A DNA stretch of 64,000 bases, taken from Chryseobacterium balustinum. Its GTDB lineage: Bacteria > Bacteroidota > Bacteroidia > Flavobacteriales > Weeksellaceae. Position numbers and translations under genes: made by a program. The stretch is from the NCBI RefSeq assembly GCF_900168205.1, contig NZ_FUZE01000001.1:248001-312000 (forward strand). The letters are read 5' to 3'. Below are positions 1 to 8,443 of this stretch, piece by piece; position 1 is the stretch's first letter; each line of letters opens with the position of its first letter. The notes under the pieces were generated by a model. That model saw only the letters and a list, made by a program, of their open reading frames with translations. It ran no database searches and had not been told where the DNA came from.

Positions 1-621
1 ATATTTTTTCTTTTTTTCTCCTGAATTTTTAAAAATAAAAGCCATAGCGCTTCCCATTAATGCACCGGACAAATGTGCCTGCCAGGAAATTTTACTTGGT
101 TCGTTAAGGTTATAAAACAGTTCTTCGGGAAACATTCCCCAGATTAAACTTCCATAATATAATACAACCAACAGAGAAATGGTTAAAAGTTTCATATTCC
201 ATTTAAAAACTCCACTGAAAAAAAGAAAAAATGCCAAAACATAGACAACACCACTCGCTCCAATAGTGCATGTATAATTATACTCGCCTGTCATAATATC
301 AATTGGTGGCAACATCCAAAGAAGTAGCCCTGTACTGATCCAACCCATCACGAAAACTTTGGTGGCTACTTCAGAATAAAACTGGTACAGTAAAAACATC
401 AGTATTGCGATTGGGATTGAGTTTCCTATAATATGATCGATACTGCCATGTAAAAGAGGAGATGTTATAATTCCCAATAAACCTTCAGGTAAAAGCGGAA
501 TAATTGCCCCAAAACAGCTCGAGAAAAATCCCATTGTCTGTAAAAGATATCCAAACCACATTGCAGCATGCATAATTAAGGGAGCGGTAAATGCTTTTCT
601 GTGAATTATATTTTTAATCAT
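1..621 (-). CDS. Rhomboid family intramembrane serine protease (3' end outside window)
   Basis: The open frame runs from an ATG at 619-621 to the window edge without a stop, giving 207 residues that begin MIKNIIHRKAFTAPLIM. It is a polytopic membrane protein. An H-x5-HIIGN stretch (about residues 58-68) matches the rhomboid His/Asn region, a GASG motif near residue 131 carries the nucleophilic serine, and a late WQAHLSGALMGS helix supplies the catalytic histidine. Rhomboids cleave membrane proteins within or next to the bilayer; the substrate cannot be told from here. The visible part ends in a lysine-rich stretch, so the protein probably stops soon after the edge. It is transcribed away from the DUF3078 pair. 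Family assignment is firm from the Ser/His motifs. Confidence 0.85.
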   Translation of the reverse strand, partial: MIKNIIHRKAFTAPLIMHAAMWFGYLLQTMGFFSSCFGAIIPLLPEGLLGIITSPLLHGSIDHIIGNSIPIAILMFLLYQFYSEVATKVFVMGWISTGLLLWMLPPIDIMTGEYNYTCTIGASGVVYVLAFFLFFSGVFKWNMKLLTISLLVVLYYGSLIWGMFPEELFYNLNEPSKISWQAHLSGALMGSAMAFIFKNSGEKKKKY

Positions 622-791
622 ATTGATAAGATGTCAAATCAAAAGCCAAGTATAAATTTCGGAAATTTTGGCGATGATTTAGCGTATGACAATTGAATTA
701 AGACAAAAAGTATCGATTTTAAAACTAAATCCTTAAAATTTTTTAGATTTGAACTGTTTTTTTTCAAAAAGTGCCTGAGAATTATTTTACT

Positions 792-799
792 TATTTTTG
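792..799 (+). promoter_or_regulatory. Putative -7 box (TATTTTTG) for the first DUF3078 gene
   Basis: TATTTTTG fits the Bacteroidota -7 consensus TAnnTTTG and lies 25 bases before the ATG at 825. No clear -33 TTG is seen at the expected distance. Confidence 0.45.
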
Positions 800-824
800 T
801 GATCATTAAAAATTTTTTGCATTT

Positions 825-1757
825 ATGAGAAAGATTATTATGCTACTTTTTGTTTACCTCAGTGCACATTCTTACGCACAAGTTATTATTAGTGATTCTG
901 CAGCTGTAGACAGCATTAAAAAGCCCAGACATTGGTCTGTGATTGCAAAAAACAGTGTGATGTTTAATCAGGCTGCTTTTTCAAACTGGGTAGGCGGTGG
1001 TGCCAATAATGTAGGTTGGCTTGCCAGTGCAAATTATAATCTTACGTATGAGAAAGACCGAAATCTTTGGGAAAATATAATCATTCTCAATTACGGACAA
1101 AACACAACAAAAGGGATCGGAACCAGAAAAACTCAAGATGTACTGAATGTTTCTACGAATTATGGGAGACAGTTTTCTAAAAGCTGGTATATTTCTAGTG
1201 GAGCCAGTTTGCTTTCTCAGTTTTCCGGAGGTTTTGAAGATGGAAATAATCCTCAGGCAAAGAAAATTTCAAATTTTATGGCTCCAGGTTATGTGAATGC
1301 CGGTTTGGGTATTACCTACAGACCCAATGAAAATCTTACTGTTACATTAAGACCTGTCAACGGAAGATTTACTTTTGTTCTCGATAAAGAATTGCAGCTT
1401 GCAGGAAATTACGGCTTAAAAAGCGACGGAGATTTCTTCTTAATGCAGATGGGTTTTTTAGGATCTGCAATTTATAAGGTAAAACTTATGGAAAATATCG
1501 AAATGACCAATACGGCTTCTATATTTTCGAATTATCTTGATAAACCCGATCACATGGTTTTATCTTATAACATGCTTTTGAATATGAAAATCAACAGGTT
1601 TGTCTCTTCAATTGTTACTGTAGATCTGATGTATGATCATAATCAAATTCAGAAAACGCAGCTTAAACAGACTTTAGGGATAGGCTTTGCCTATAATATT
1701 GATAATGGCGTAAAACGTTCTGACCGAAAAGACAGTCAATGGTGGCTTAAAAAATAA
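825..1757 (+). CDS. DUF3078 domain-containing exported protein, copy 1
   Basis: A 310-residue protein with an N-terminal signal peptide (MRKIIMLLFVYLSAHSYAQ). The body resembles the Bacteroidota DUF3078 family: a NQAAFSNWVGGGANNVGW segment near residues 48-65, then alternating hydrophobic strands typical of an outer-membrane or periplasmic beta-rich protein, ending in a basic tail. The function of the family is unknown. It is followed by a close paralogue (1951-2874) that shares most of the sequence, including the C-terminal TLGIGFAYNIDNGVKRS type ending. A long perfect palindrome right after the stop probably terminates transcription, so the two copies are likely separate transcription units. 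Confidence 0.8.
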   Translation: MRKIIMLLFVYLSAHSYAQVIISDSAAVDSIKKPRHWSVIAKNSVMFNQAAFSNWVGGGANNVGWLASANYNLTYEKDRNLWENIIILNYGQNTTKGIGTRKTQDVLNVSTNYGRQFSKSWYISSGASLLSQFSGGFEDGNNPQAKKISNFMAPGYVNAGLGITYRPNENLTVTLRPVNGRFTFVLDKELQLAGNYGLKSDGDFFLMQMGFLGSAIYKVKLMENIEMTNTASIFSNYLDKPDHMVLSYNMLLNMKINRFVSSIVTVDLMYDHNQIQKTQLKQTLGIGFAYNIDNGVKRSDRKDSQWWLKK

Positions 1758-1800
1758 ACATAAAAAAAGTAATTCAAATTTGAGTTACTTTTTTTATGTT
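1757..1800 (+). terminator. Rho-independent terminator after DUF3078 copy 1
   Basis: A 44-base inverted repeat with two 22-base arms and only one G-T pair, starting at the last base of the stop codon. It contains AAAAAAAGTAA on the left and TTACTTTTTTT on the right, so the descending arm supplies the T run. Confidence 0.8.
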
Positions 1801-1950
1801 TAAAATTGTGATTTTTTTAATTTAATTAAATCTTTTTTAAGATAAGTTATATTTTTAATACCTTAGATAAACATAAATGATACTGATTTATATGAAATAG
1901 TATATATTTTTTTATTTAAATGAAATAAACCATTTTAAAATAAACTAATC

Positions 1951-2874
1951 ATGAGAAAAATTTTATTGTCAATTTCCATATTTCTGGGAATATACGCATC
2001 TGCTCAGGAAGCAACTGCAGATTCACCTGCGACTGATACTTTAAAAGCTTGGTCTATTCAGGCTCAAAATACTTTAATGCTCAATCAGGCAGCTTTTTCA
2101 AACTGGATCGGAGGGGGAGCTAATAATGTAGGTTGGCTTGCCGGGGCAAACTATAATATTACATATGAAAAAGATAAAGATTTGTGGGAGAACATTATTA
2201 TTTTAGGATACGGACAGAACAATACAAAAGGAATTGGAACACGAAAAACTCAGGATGTAATTAATCTTTCAACTAATTATGGGAGAAAATTTGCGGAAAG
2301 CTGGTATCTTTCAGGCGGTCTAAGCTTGCAATCTCAATTTGCAGCAGGTTATGAAGATGGCAACAATCCTGAAGCTGCTAAAATTTCAAATTTTATGGCT
2401 CCGGGATATGTAAATGCAGGAGTAGGTGTAACATATCGCCCGAATGATAACTTCACTATGACTTTAAGACCTGCAAACGCGAGAATGACTTTCGTTCTCG
2501 ATGAAGAACTTCAAAAAGCAGGAACCTATGGTTTGAAAAATGATGGCGATTCTATGCTATTTCAGTTTGGTTTTCTGGGAACAGCTATCTATAAATTGAA
2601 ATTGATGGAAAATGTAGATTTGATGAATACAGCTTCTGTGTTTTCGAATTATATAGATCATCCGGAAAGGCTCGTTTTATCTTACGGAGCAATTCTGAAT
2701 ATGAAAATCAACAAATTTCTTTCTACAAATGTTACGCTGGATGTTTTGTATGATCACAATCAAATCCAGAAAACGCAGTTGAAACAAACTTTGGGAGTTG
2801 GCTTTGCTTATAATATTGATAACGGCGTGAAAAGATCTGAAAGAAAAGATAATCAGTCTTGGCTGAAGAAATAA
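1951..2874 (+). CDS. DUF3078 domain-containing exported protein, copy 2
   Basis: A 307-residue paralogue of the preceding gene, with signal peptide MRKILLSISIFLGIYASAQ. It is nearly colinear with copy 1: the NQAAFSNWIGGGANNVGW, KISNFMAPGYVNAG and IDNGVKRSERKD segments are all conserved. Divergence is greatest in the first 35 residues, just after signal cleavage. The pair is a tandem duplication that has had time to diverge at many positions while keeping length and motifs, which suggests both copies are functional. I see no motif that shows enzymatic activity. The gene ends at a strong bidirectional hairpin shared with convergent sufD. Confidence 0.8.
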   Translation: MRKILLSISIFLGIYASAQEATADSPATDTLKAWSIQAQNTLMLNQAAFSNWIGGGANNVGWLAGANYNITYEKDKDLWENIIILGYGQNNTKGIGTRKTQDVINLSTNYGRKFAESWYLSGGLSLQSQFAAGYEDGNNPEAAKISNFMAPGYVNAGVGVTYRPNDNFTMTLRPANARMTFVLDEELQKAGTYGLKNDGDSMLFQFGFLGTAIYKLKLMENVDLMNTASVFSNYIDHPERLVLSYGAILNMKINKFLSTNVTLDVLYDHNQIQKTQLKQTLGVGFAYNIDNGVKRSERKDNQSWLKK

Positions 2875-2890
2875 ATTTAGTTTAAAATGA

Positions 2891-2927
2891 AAACAGAAAG
2901 CACTTCAAATCGAAGTGCTTTCTGTTT
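2891..2927. terminator. Bidirectional terminator between DUF3078 copy 2 and sufD
   Basis: A 16-bp perfect stem, AAACAGAAAGCACTTC paired with its complement at 2912-2927, around a 5-base loop. T runs lie beyond it on the plus strand; it sits between two convergent genes. Confidence 0.85.
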
Positions 2928-2948
2928 ATTATATGTTTTTTTTTGAGC

Positions 2949-4256
2949 TTAAAACTCAATACTAACTTCCAGTTTTTCTGTAAGAAGTTTTGAAATTTTC
3001 TCCTTTAAAGGCTCAATATCGATATTCTGCATTGCATCATTAGCAAAAGCAAATAACAATAAAGCTTGAGCTTCTTTTTTAGAAATTCCTCTCGCTCTTA
3101 AGTAAAATAAAGCGTCTTCATTCAACTGTCCCACTGTACAACCGTGAGAACACTTCACATCGTCTGCGAAAATTTCCAACTGAGGTTTTGTATCAATTGT
3201 AGCTCCTTCGCTTAAAAGAACGTTGTTATTTTGCTGATAAGCATTGGTTTTCTGTGCAATTTTATTTACAAAAATTTTTCCGTTGAAAACTCCGTGAGAT
3301 TTATCTTTAAAAATACCTTTATAATTCTGGTAACTTTCACAATTTGGCTGGTTATGGTGAACCGCAGTGTGGTGATCTACCAACTGATCTTTACCGATAA
3401 TCGTGATTCCGTTCATAAAAGAATTGATATTCGATCCGTTTTGAATGAAATCTAGATTGTTTCTAACGATTTTTCCGCCGAAAGAAAAAGTATTTACTGT
3501 TGTTAAACTGTCTCTTTCCTGCTGCGCAAAAGTATGATCTACCAAATAAGAAGTATCGCTGTCATTCTGCAATTTATGCCAGTCTGCTTTCGCATTTGGT
3601 GATGTGAAAATTTCTGTCACAGAATTGGTGAAAACATAAGTTTCATCAAAGTTATGATGACTTTCAATCACTTCAACCTTAGCTCCTTCTTCTACGATCA
3701 ATAAATTTCTGGTGTTATAGAATGTATTTTCTTCCTGATTTTGAGAAAGATAAAAAACGTGAATTGGTTTTTCAATCACAACATTTTTAGGCACTTTCAG
3801 GAAAAATCCGTATTTGCAATACGCTTGATTCAGATTTGTAAAAGCTAAATCTTTTGCTGCAATCGTATTGAAATAGGTATCGAAAACATCTTTATGATTC
3901 TCATCATTCAAAGCGTAATTGAATGATAAAAACTCTGCGTTTTCAATAGAAATCTTAGAAAGCTCTTTGTGAAGCTGGCCGTTTACAAAAACAATCCAGT
4001 CAAAATTTTCTTCTCCAAAATGTAGCTCATCAAGCTGTTCTTTGGTGATGTTATGACTTTCTTTCGGGAAAAAATTATAATCTTTCTCGATGATTTCCTT
4101 GATGTTGGTATATTTATATTCTTCGTCTTTCTTTGTAGGAAAACCAAGTTTAACAAATTTCCCTAATGCTTCAACTCTCGTTTCATCTAAAAAACGGTGA
4201 CGAAGTGTACTAAGAAATTCGCTGTGATTATTTAAAATTTGTTCGTTTAAACTCAT
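2949..4256 (-). CDS. sufD: Fe-S cluster assembly protein SufD
   Basis: A 435-residue SufD, the scaffold partner that forms the SufBC2D complex in cytoplasmic Fe-S cluster assembly. The N-terminal helical region contains KKDEEYKYTNI, followed by the beta-helix core. The conserved C-terminal DDVKCSHGCTVGQL segment (about residues 366-379) holds the Cys/His pair known as functionally important in E. coli SufD, and the RARGISKKEA segment follows. It is the last gene of the suf operon, 103 bases after sufC. That gap holds a short repeat sharing its core with the REP-like element near 41.2 kb. Confidence 0.95.
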   Translation of the reverse strand: MSLNEQILNNHSEFLSTLRHRFLDETRVEALGKFVKLGFPTKKDEEYKYTNIKEIIEKDYNFFPKESHNITKEQLDELHFGEENFDWIVFVNGQLHKELSKISIENAEFLSFNYALNDENHKDVFDTYFNTIAAKDLAFTNLNQAYCKYGFFLKVPKNVVIEKPIHVFYLSQNQEENTFYNTRNLLIVEEGAKVEVIESHHNFDETYVFTNSVTEIFTSPNAKADWHKLQNDSDTSYLVDHTFAQQERDSLTTVNTFSFGGKIVRNNLDFIQNGSNINSFMNGITIIGKDQLVDHHTAVHHNQPNCESYQNYKGIFKDKSHGVFNGKIFVNKIAQKTNAYQQNNNVLLSEGATIDTKPQLEIFADDVKCSHGCTVGQLNEDALFYLRARGISKKEAQALLLFAFANDAMQNIDIEPLKEKISKLLTEKLEVSIEF

Positions 4257-4270
4257 TATTTGAACGTTTA

Positions 4271-4315
4271 TTTTGCCGTCGTAAAGAAGTTTACACTTCT
4301 ACGGAATGACAAATA
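4271..4315. repeat. Partial copy of the REP-like palindromic repeat, between sufC and sufD
   Basis: Contains CTACGGAATGACAAA at 4299-4313, 15 bases identical to the complement of the left arm of the element at 41149-41229. An imperfect hairpin (AAGAAGT / ACTTCT) precedes it. It interrupts an otherwise compact operon and could form mRNA structure between sufC and sufD. Confidence 0.55.
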
Positions 4316-4359
4316 TTGCGTTTAATTTTTTTAAATAGTTAAATGATTTAATCTTTACA

Positions 4360-5103
4360 TTAATTAAGCAACCAGTCGTAACCCTTTGCTTCTAATTCTA
4401 ATGCTAAAGATTTGTCACCTGTTTTAATGATTTTTCCGTTCGCTAAAACGTGTACATAATCAGGCTGAATATAATTAAGCAATCTCTGATAGTGTGTAAT
4501 CAAAAGAACTGCATTTCCTTCGTTTTTGAAAGTGTTTACACCATCTGCAACGATTCTCAATGCATCGATATCTAATCCTGAATCTGTCTCATCCAAAATA
4601 GCTAATTTAGGATTCAGCATCATCATCTGGAAAATTTCGTTTCTTTTTTTCTCACCTCCCGAAAAACCTTCGTTCAATGATCTAGACAGGAAATCCTTTT
4701 TAATCCCTAATTTTTCAGACTTTTCACGAATCATTGCCAACATTTCTTTTGCAGGCATATCCTCTAATCCGTTTGCTTTTCTGTTTTCATTTAAAGCAGC
4801 TTTAATGAAGTTTGTCACAGAAACCCCAGGAATTTCTACAGGATACTGAAAAGAAAGGAAAATACCTTTGTGAGCTCTTTCTTCAGGAGCATCTTCGATG
4901 ATGTTTTCACCTTGAAAAAGGATTTCACCTTCTGTTACTTCGTATTCTTCTTTTCCTGCAATTACAGAAGAAAGAGTAGATTTTCCGGCTCCGTTTGGTC
5001 CCATAATAGCGTGAACTTCACCTGGTTTTATTTCAAGATTGATACCTTTTAATATCTGTGCGCCATCTTCAATTCTGGCGTGTAAGTTTTTGATTTGTAA
5101 CAT
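4360..5103 (-). CDS. sufC: Fe-S cluster assembly ATPase SufC
   Basis: A 247-residue ABC-type ATPase. Walker A GPNGAGKST is at residues 35-43, the ABC signature SGGEKKR in the middle, Walker B LAILDETDSGLD follows, and the H-loop is in LLITHYQRLL. SufC is a soluble ABC ATPase without membrane domains; it binds SufB and SufD and drives the conformational change that allows cluster building. It lies 33 bases after the restored stop codon of the broken hydroxyisourate hydrolase reading frame and upstream of sufD, inside the suf operon. Confidence 0.97.
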   Translation of the reverse strand: MLQIKNLHARIEDGAQILKGINLEIKPGEVHAIMGPNGAGKSTLSSVIAGKEEYEVTEGEILFQGENIIEDAPEERAHKGIFLSFQYPVEIPGVSVTNFIKAALNENRKANGLEDMPAKEMLAMIREKSEKLGIKKDFLSRSLNEGFSGGEKKRNEIFQMMMLNPKLAILDETDSGLDIDALRIVADGVNTFKNEGNAVLLITHYQRLLNYIQPDYVHVLANGKIIKTGDKSLALELEAKGYDWLLN

Positions 5104-5136
5104 TCTATGTTGTACTTTTCTATTAGTCGATTGATG

Positions 5137-5554
5137 CTAGCTTCCTCTATAAGTAGAGTATCCAAAAGGTGACAATGTGATTGGCACGTGGTAATGTTGA
5201 TTGTCTTGAATCTGAAATACCACTTCTATAAATGGATAAAAGCTTTCCATGTTTTTATTTATTAAAATAATCCTCTGTAAAGAATATTAATTTATATTTT
5301 CCGTAATTACTTTTTGAATCCTTATTTTTTGGCAAAAAGTCTCCAATTCTACCATTTTTATCAGTCTTTTTATTAATGACAGAAACCCATTGCTTTGTAG
5401 TTTCATTGTATTTTTCCAACTTCACATCCACGTTTTCAACAGGTTTTCCAACGGTAATATCCAGAATATGGCTAGAAAGCTGAAACTCTTTATTTTCCTG
5501 AGCTGAAACACTTGAAAATACAATTACAAAAAATAAGTATAGTAACTTTTTCAT
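5137..5554 (-). pseudogene. Hydroxyisourate hydrolase (transthyretin-like) gene with a frameshift
   Basis: The first open frame (5255-5554, 99 residues) has signal peptide MKKLLYLFFVIVFSSVSAQ and the HIUH N-terminal motif LSSHILD (His29), then TDKNGRIGDFLP. It stops at TAA (5255-5257) right after TEDYFNK. Continuing one base over, the sequence reads [15 protein letters not shown], then [21 protein letters not shown] and TAG at 5137-5139. This is the missing half of the family, including the catalytic HxHVP region and the signature C-terminal YRGS. Together the frames give a normal exported HIUH of about 138 residues (5-hydroxyisourate to OHCU, urate breakdown), broken by one extra base in the AT-rich AATAAATAAAAA stretch. 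It starts 8 bases after sufB. It could be a true pseudogene, an assembly error in a homopolymer, or, less likely, recoding. Confidence 0.88.
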
Positions 5555-5562
5555 ACTTTTAA

Positions 5563-7011
5563 TTATCCTACAGAACCTTCCAAAGAAATCTCCAATAATT
5601 TCTGAGCTTCAATAGCAAATTCCATTGGAAGTTTATTTAAAACCTCCTTGCTGAAACCATTTACAATCAAAGCAATTGCTCTTTCTGTATCGATTCCTCT
5701 TTGGTTACAGTAGAAAATTTGATCTTCACCAATTTTTGATGTCGTAGCTTCATGTTCTAACTGTGCTGTTGGATCTTTAATCTCGATGTAAGGGAAAGTA
5801 TGTGCTCCACATTCGTTACCCATCAATAAAGAGTCACATTGTGAGAAGTTTCTTGCTCCTTTTGCAGAAGGCATTACTTTTACCTGTCCTCTGTATGAGT
5901 TTTGAGATTTTCCTGCAGAAATTCCTTTAGAAATAATCGTTGATTTTGTATTCTTTCCGATGTGAATCATCTTTGTACCGGTATCGGCATATTGATGATT
6001 GTTGGTTACCGCGATAGAGTAGAACTCACCTATAGAACCGTCTCCTTTTAAGATACAAGAAGGATATTTCCACGTTACAGCAGAACCGGTTTCAACTTGT
6101 GTCCAAGAGATTTTTGCTTTATACTCGCAAAGTCCTCTTTTCGTTACAAAATTGAAAACTCCACCTTTTCCTTCTTCATTTCCTGGGTACCAGTTTTGAA
6201 CGGTAGAATATTTAATTTCAGCATTATCCATTGCAATTAATTCTACAACGGCAGCGTGAAGCTGGTTTTCGTCTCTTGATGGAGCGGTACAACCTTCCAA
6301 ATAAGAAACATAACTTCCTTCGTCTGCAATCACAAGTGTTCTTTCAAACTGACCTGTACCTGCTTGATTGATACGGAAATACGTTGATAATTCCATTGGA
6401 CATCTTACGCCTTTTGGAATATAGCAGAAACTTCCGTCAGAAAATACTGCGGAATTCAATGCTGCATAGAAGTTATCACCTCTTGGAACTACTTTTCCAA
6501 GATATTTTCTCACTAAATCTGGGTGATTCTTAATCGCCTCAGAAATTGAACAAAAGATAATTCCTTTCTCAGCTAACGTATCCTGGAATGTTGTTTTTAC
6601 AGAAACAGAATCTATTACGATATCTACCGCTACGTTTGAAAGTCTTTTCTGTTCTTCGATATTGATTCCTAATTTTGCAAAAGTTGCCAATAATTCTGGA
6701 TCAACGTCATCTAAACTCTCCAATTCAGGCTTTGCTTTTGGCGCAGCGTAATATTTTATAGCTTGGAAATCTGGTTTTTCATATTTGATATTTGCCCAAG
6801 TAGGCTCGGTCATTTTTAACCAAATCTTAAATGATTCCAATCGCCATTCTGTCATCCATTCCGGCTCTTCTTTCTTCGCAGAAATTGCACGGACAATGTC
6901 TTCATTTAAACCTGTTGGAAAATCTTCGTAATCAATTTTGGTTTCCCAACCAAATTCATATTTTTTATTTTCTAAATCGACTCTTAAGTCGTCTTCAGTA
7001 TATTTACTCAT
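5563..7011 (-). CDS. sufB: Fe-S cluster assembly protein SufB
   Basis: A 482-residue SufB of full length, the scaffold subunit of the SufBC2D complex. Recognisable segments are [29 protein letters not shown], the [11 protein letters not shown] segment containing the cluster-assembly cysteine equivalent to E. coli Cys405, and [14 protein letters not shown] with the conserved Glu. It follows the A-type carrier gene after an 86-base gap filled with degenerate 7-bp repeats, and precedes the frameshifted HIUH gene by 8 bases. Expression probably starts from the TATTTTTG promoter upstream of the carrier gene. Confidence 0.97.
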   Translation of the reverse strand: MSKYTEDDLRVDLENKKYEFGWETKIDYEDFPTGLNEDIVRAISAKKEEPEWMTEWRLESFKIWLKMTEPTWANIKYEKPDFQAIKYYAAPKAKPELESLDDVDPELLATFAKLGINIEEQKRLSNVAVDIVIDSVSVKTTFQDTLAEKGIIFCSISEAIKNHPDLVRKYLGKVVPRGDNFYAALNSAVFSDGSFCYIPKGVRCPMELSTYFRINQAGTGQFERTLVIADEGSYVSYLEGCTAPSRDENQLHAAVVELIAMDNAEIKYSTVQNWYPGNEEGKGGVFNFVTKRGLCEYKAKISWTQVETGSAVTWKYPSCILKGDGSIGEFYSIAVTNNHQYADTGTKMIHIGKNTKSTIISKGISAGKSQNSYRGQVKVMPSAKGARNFSQCDSLLMGNECGAHTFPYIEIKDPTAQLEHEATTSKIGEDQIFYCNQRGIDTERAIALIVNGFSKEVLNKLPMEFAIEAQKLLEISLEGSVG

Positions 7012-7017
7012 TTTAAT

Positions 7018-7100
7018 AGATTTTAGAAATTAGATTTTAGAAATTAGATCTCAGACTTTCAAAGTCTTGAACCTAGTGTCTAGCATCTAGTATCTAATTA
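7018..7100. repeat. Degenerate array with 7-bp periodicity between sufA-like gene and sufB
   Basis: Reads as consecutive heptads: AGATTTT, AGAAATT, AGATTTT, AGAAATT, AGATCTC, AGACTTT, then a junction, then CTAGTGT, CTAGCAT, CTAGTAT, CTAATTA. The first 28 bases are an exact duplicated 14-mer. A small hairpin AGACTTT-c-AAAGTCT (7053-7067) lies in the middle. The last heptad overlaps the stop codon of the carrier gene. Confidence 0.65.
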
Positions 7101-7427
7101 TAAGCTAAAACTCTCTCCACAACCACACGTTCTGGATGCATTAGGATTATTGAAAATAAATCCTTTACCATTTAAACCTCCGGAATATTCTAAAGTGGTA
7201 CCTGCCAAGTAAAGTATAGATTTTTTTTCAACAACGATTTTTATTCCGTTATCTTCAAAAATCTGATCTGTTTCGTTTTGCTTATTGTCGAAACCTAACA
7301 TATACTCTAGCCCTGAACATCCACCGCTTTTTACCCCAACTCTTATATAATCTTCAGCAGGGTTAAAGCCATCTTCTGTCATCAGTTGAATCGCTTTTAC
7401 CTTTGCTTGATCTGAAACCTTTATCAT
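7098..7427 (-). CDS. A-type iron-sulfur carrier protein (IscA/SufA/ErpA family)
   Basis: A 109-residue HesB/IscA-type protein. The three cluster-binding cysteines are present: one in VKSGGCSGLEY (about residue 38) and two in the C-terminal CGCGESFSL. It carries Fe-S clusters from the SufBCD scaffold to apo-enzymes in the cytoplasm. Length is normal for the family. It is the first gene of the suf operon and is divergent from the GLPGLI gene. The subfamily (sufA versus erpA) cannot be decided from sequence alone, so no symbol is given. Confidence 0.93.
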   Translation of the reverse strand: MIKVSDQAKVKAIQLMTEDGFNPAEDYIRVGVKSGGCSGLEYMLGFDNKQNETDQIFEDNGIKIVVEKKSILYLAGTTLEYSGGLNGKGFIFNNPNASRTCGCGESFSL

Positions 7428-7455
7428 TGTATTAATTTAGAATGATTTAATCTTG

Positions 7456-7463
7456 CAAAAATA
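7456..7463 (-). promoter_or_regulatory. Putative -7 box (TATTTTTG) of the suf operon
   Basis: On the minus strand TATTTTTG ends 28 bases before the ATG of the A-type carrier, matching TAnnTTTG. It is the only good promoter candidate upstream of the suf genes. Confidence 0.5.
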
Positions 7464-7526
7464 CGAACAATAATCAGTAAATAAAAATTGACGTTTTTAT
7501 TTTATCGATTTTTATCATCGATGCTT

Positions 7527-7534
7527 TAACTTTG
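7527..7534 (+). promoter_or_regulatory. Putative -7 box (TAACTTTG) of the GLPGLI gene
   Basis: TAACTTTG matches TAnnTTTG, 38 bases before the ATG at 7573 and divergent from the suf promoter. Confidence 0.45.
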
Positions 7535-7572
7535 ATGTGTATTTAAAATCAAAACTATAAATCAGGAAAAAA

Positions 7573-8409
7573 ATGAAAAAATTTGGCATCCTTGCTGTAG
7601 CCTTACTGGCGCAGGCTTCTTTCGCACAAACCAACAGGTTTGTTTATCAGGTAACCTCAAAACCAGATATTAATAATAAAAGTGATATTAAAACTGAAAA
7701 TGCTTATTTAGATATTTCAGCAGAAAAATCAATGTTCTATTCTGAGAATAGAATTAAAAGAGATTCTGTAATGAAAGGCAACTTTCAAAGTGGGGGAGCG
7801 AGAGGTTTTAACAGAGAACAAATGGATGGTTTAAGAACGAATATTAATTATTCGATCGAAAAAAATAAAAAAGATCAGAAAATTATTTACAAAGATCGTT
7901 TGGGAAGAGATCAATATTCTTACGAAGAAGACCGACCTTTGAACTGGAAAATTTTATCTGAAACCACAAAAATTGGTGACTATAAAGTACAAAAAGCAGA
8001 AACTGATTTTGGCGGAAGAAAATGGACCGCATGGTTCACTACAGACCTTCCTTATCAGGATGGACCTTATAAATTCAACGGTCTTCCCGGTTTGGTTGTA
8101 AAAGCGGAAGATTCTACTGGAGATTATTCTTTTGATTTAATGAAAAACTATAAAATTTCAGATTTTCCTGAAATGGTTACATTTGGGAACGTTATGAAAG
8201 TAAAAAGAACCGATTATGTAAAACAACAGGAAAAATATAAAACGGATCCGGCTTCTTTTATGAATAATCAACGTGGAGGTGGAGGAATTTCTGCTCCAAT
8301 GAGAATTGGTGGTGGTGGAAATCAAAATCCTGCAGATATGAGAAAGCGAATGGAAGAGAGAGCGAAAGAAGAAGCGAAACGAAACAGCAATCCGATTGAG
8401 CTAAAATAA
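7573..8409 (+). CDS. GLPGLI family protein
   Basis: A 278-residue exported protein with signal peptide MKKFGILAVALLAQASFAQ. It contains the family signature FNGLPGLVVKAED (about residues 174-186) preceded by KWTAWFTTDLPYQDGPYKF, which defines the Bacteroidota GLPGLI family, of unknown function. The C-terminal part is unusual: a glycine-rich, low-complexity region (QRGGGG, IGGGGNQNP) followed by a charged helix rich in Arg, Glu and Lys. It stands alone on the plus strand between divergent suf genes and a convergent metallopeptidase gene. Confidence 0.88.
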   Translation: MKKFGILAVALLAQASFAQTNRFVYQVTSKPDINNKSDIKTENAYLDISAEKSMFYSENRIKRDSVMKGNFQSGGARGFNREQMDGLRTNINYSIEKNKKDQKIIYKDRLGRDQYSYEEDRPLNWKILSETTKIGDYKVQKAETDFGGRKWTAWFTTDLPYQDGPYKFNGLPGLVVKAEDSTGDYSFDLMKNYKISDFPEMVTFGNVMKVKRTDYVKQQEKYKTDPASFMNNQRGGGGISAPMRIGGGGNQNPADMRKRMEERAKEEAKRNSNPIELK

Positions 8410-8442
8410 AAAAGGTCTGAAGAAATTTCTTCAGACCTTTTT
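8408..8442. terminator. Bidirectional terminator between GLPGLI and metallopeptidase genes
   Basis: A 17-bp perfect stem (AAAAAAGGTCTGAAGAA and complement) with almost no loop and T runs on both strands. It fills the gap between two convergent genes. Confidence 0.85.
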
Positions 8443-8443
8443 A

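Noticed and set aside
5250..5262. Programmed +1 frameshift in the HIUH gene
   Set aside because: The site AAA-TAA-A lacks the upstream stimulator of known +1 sites, and an indel in an A-rich run is simpler; kept only as a remote option.
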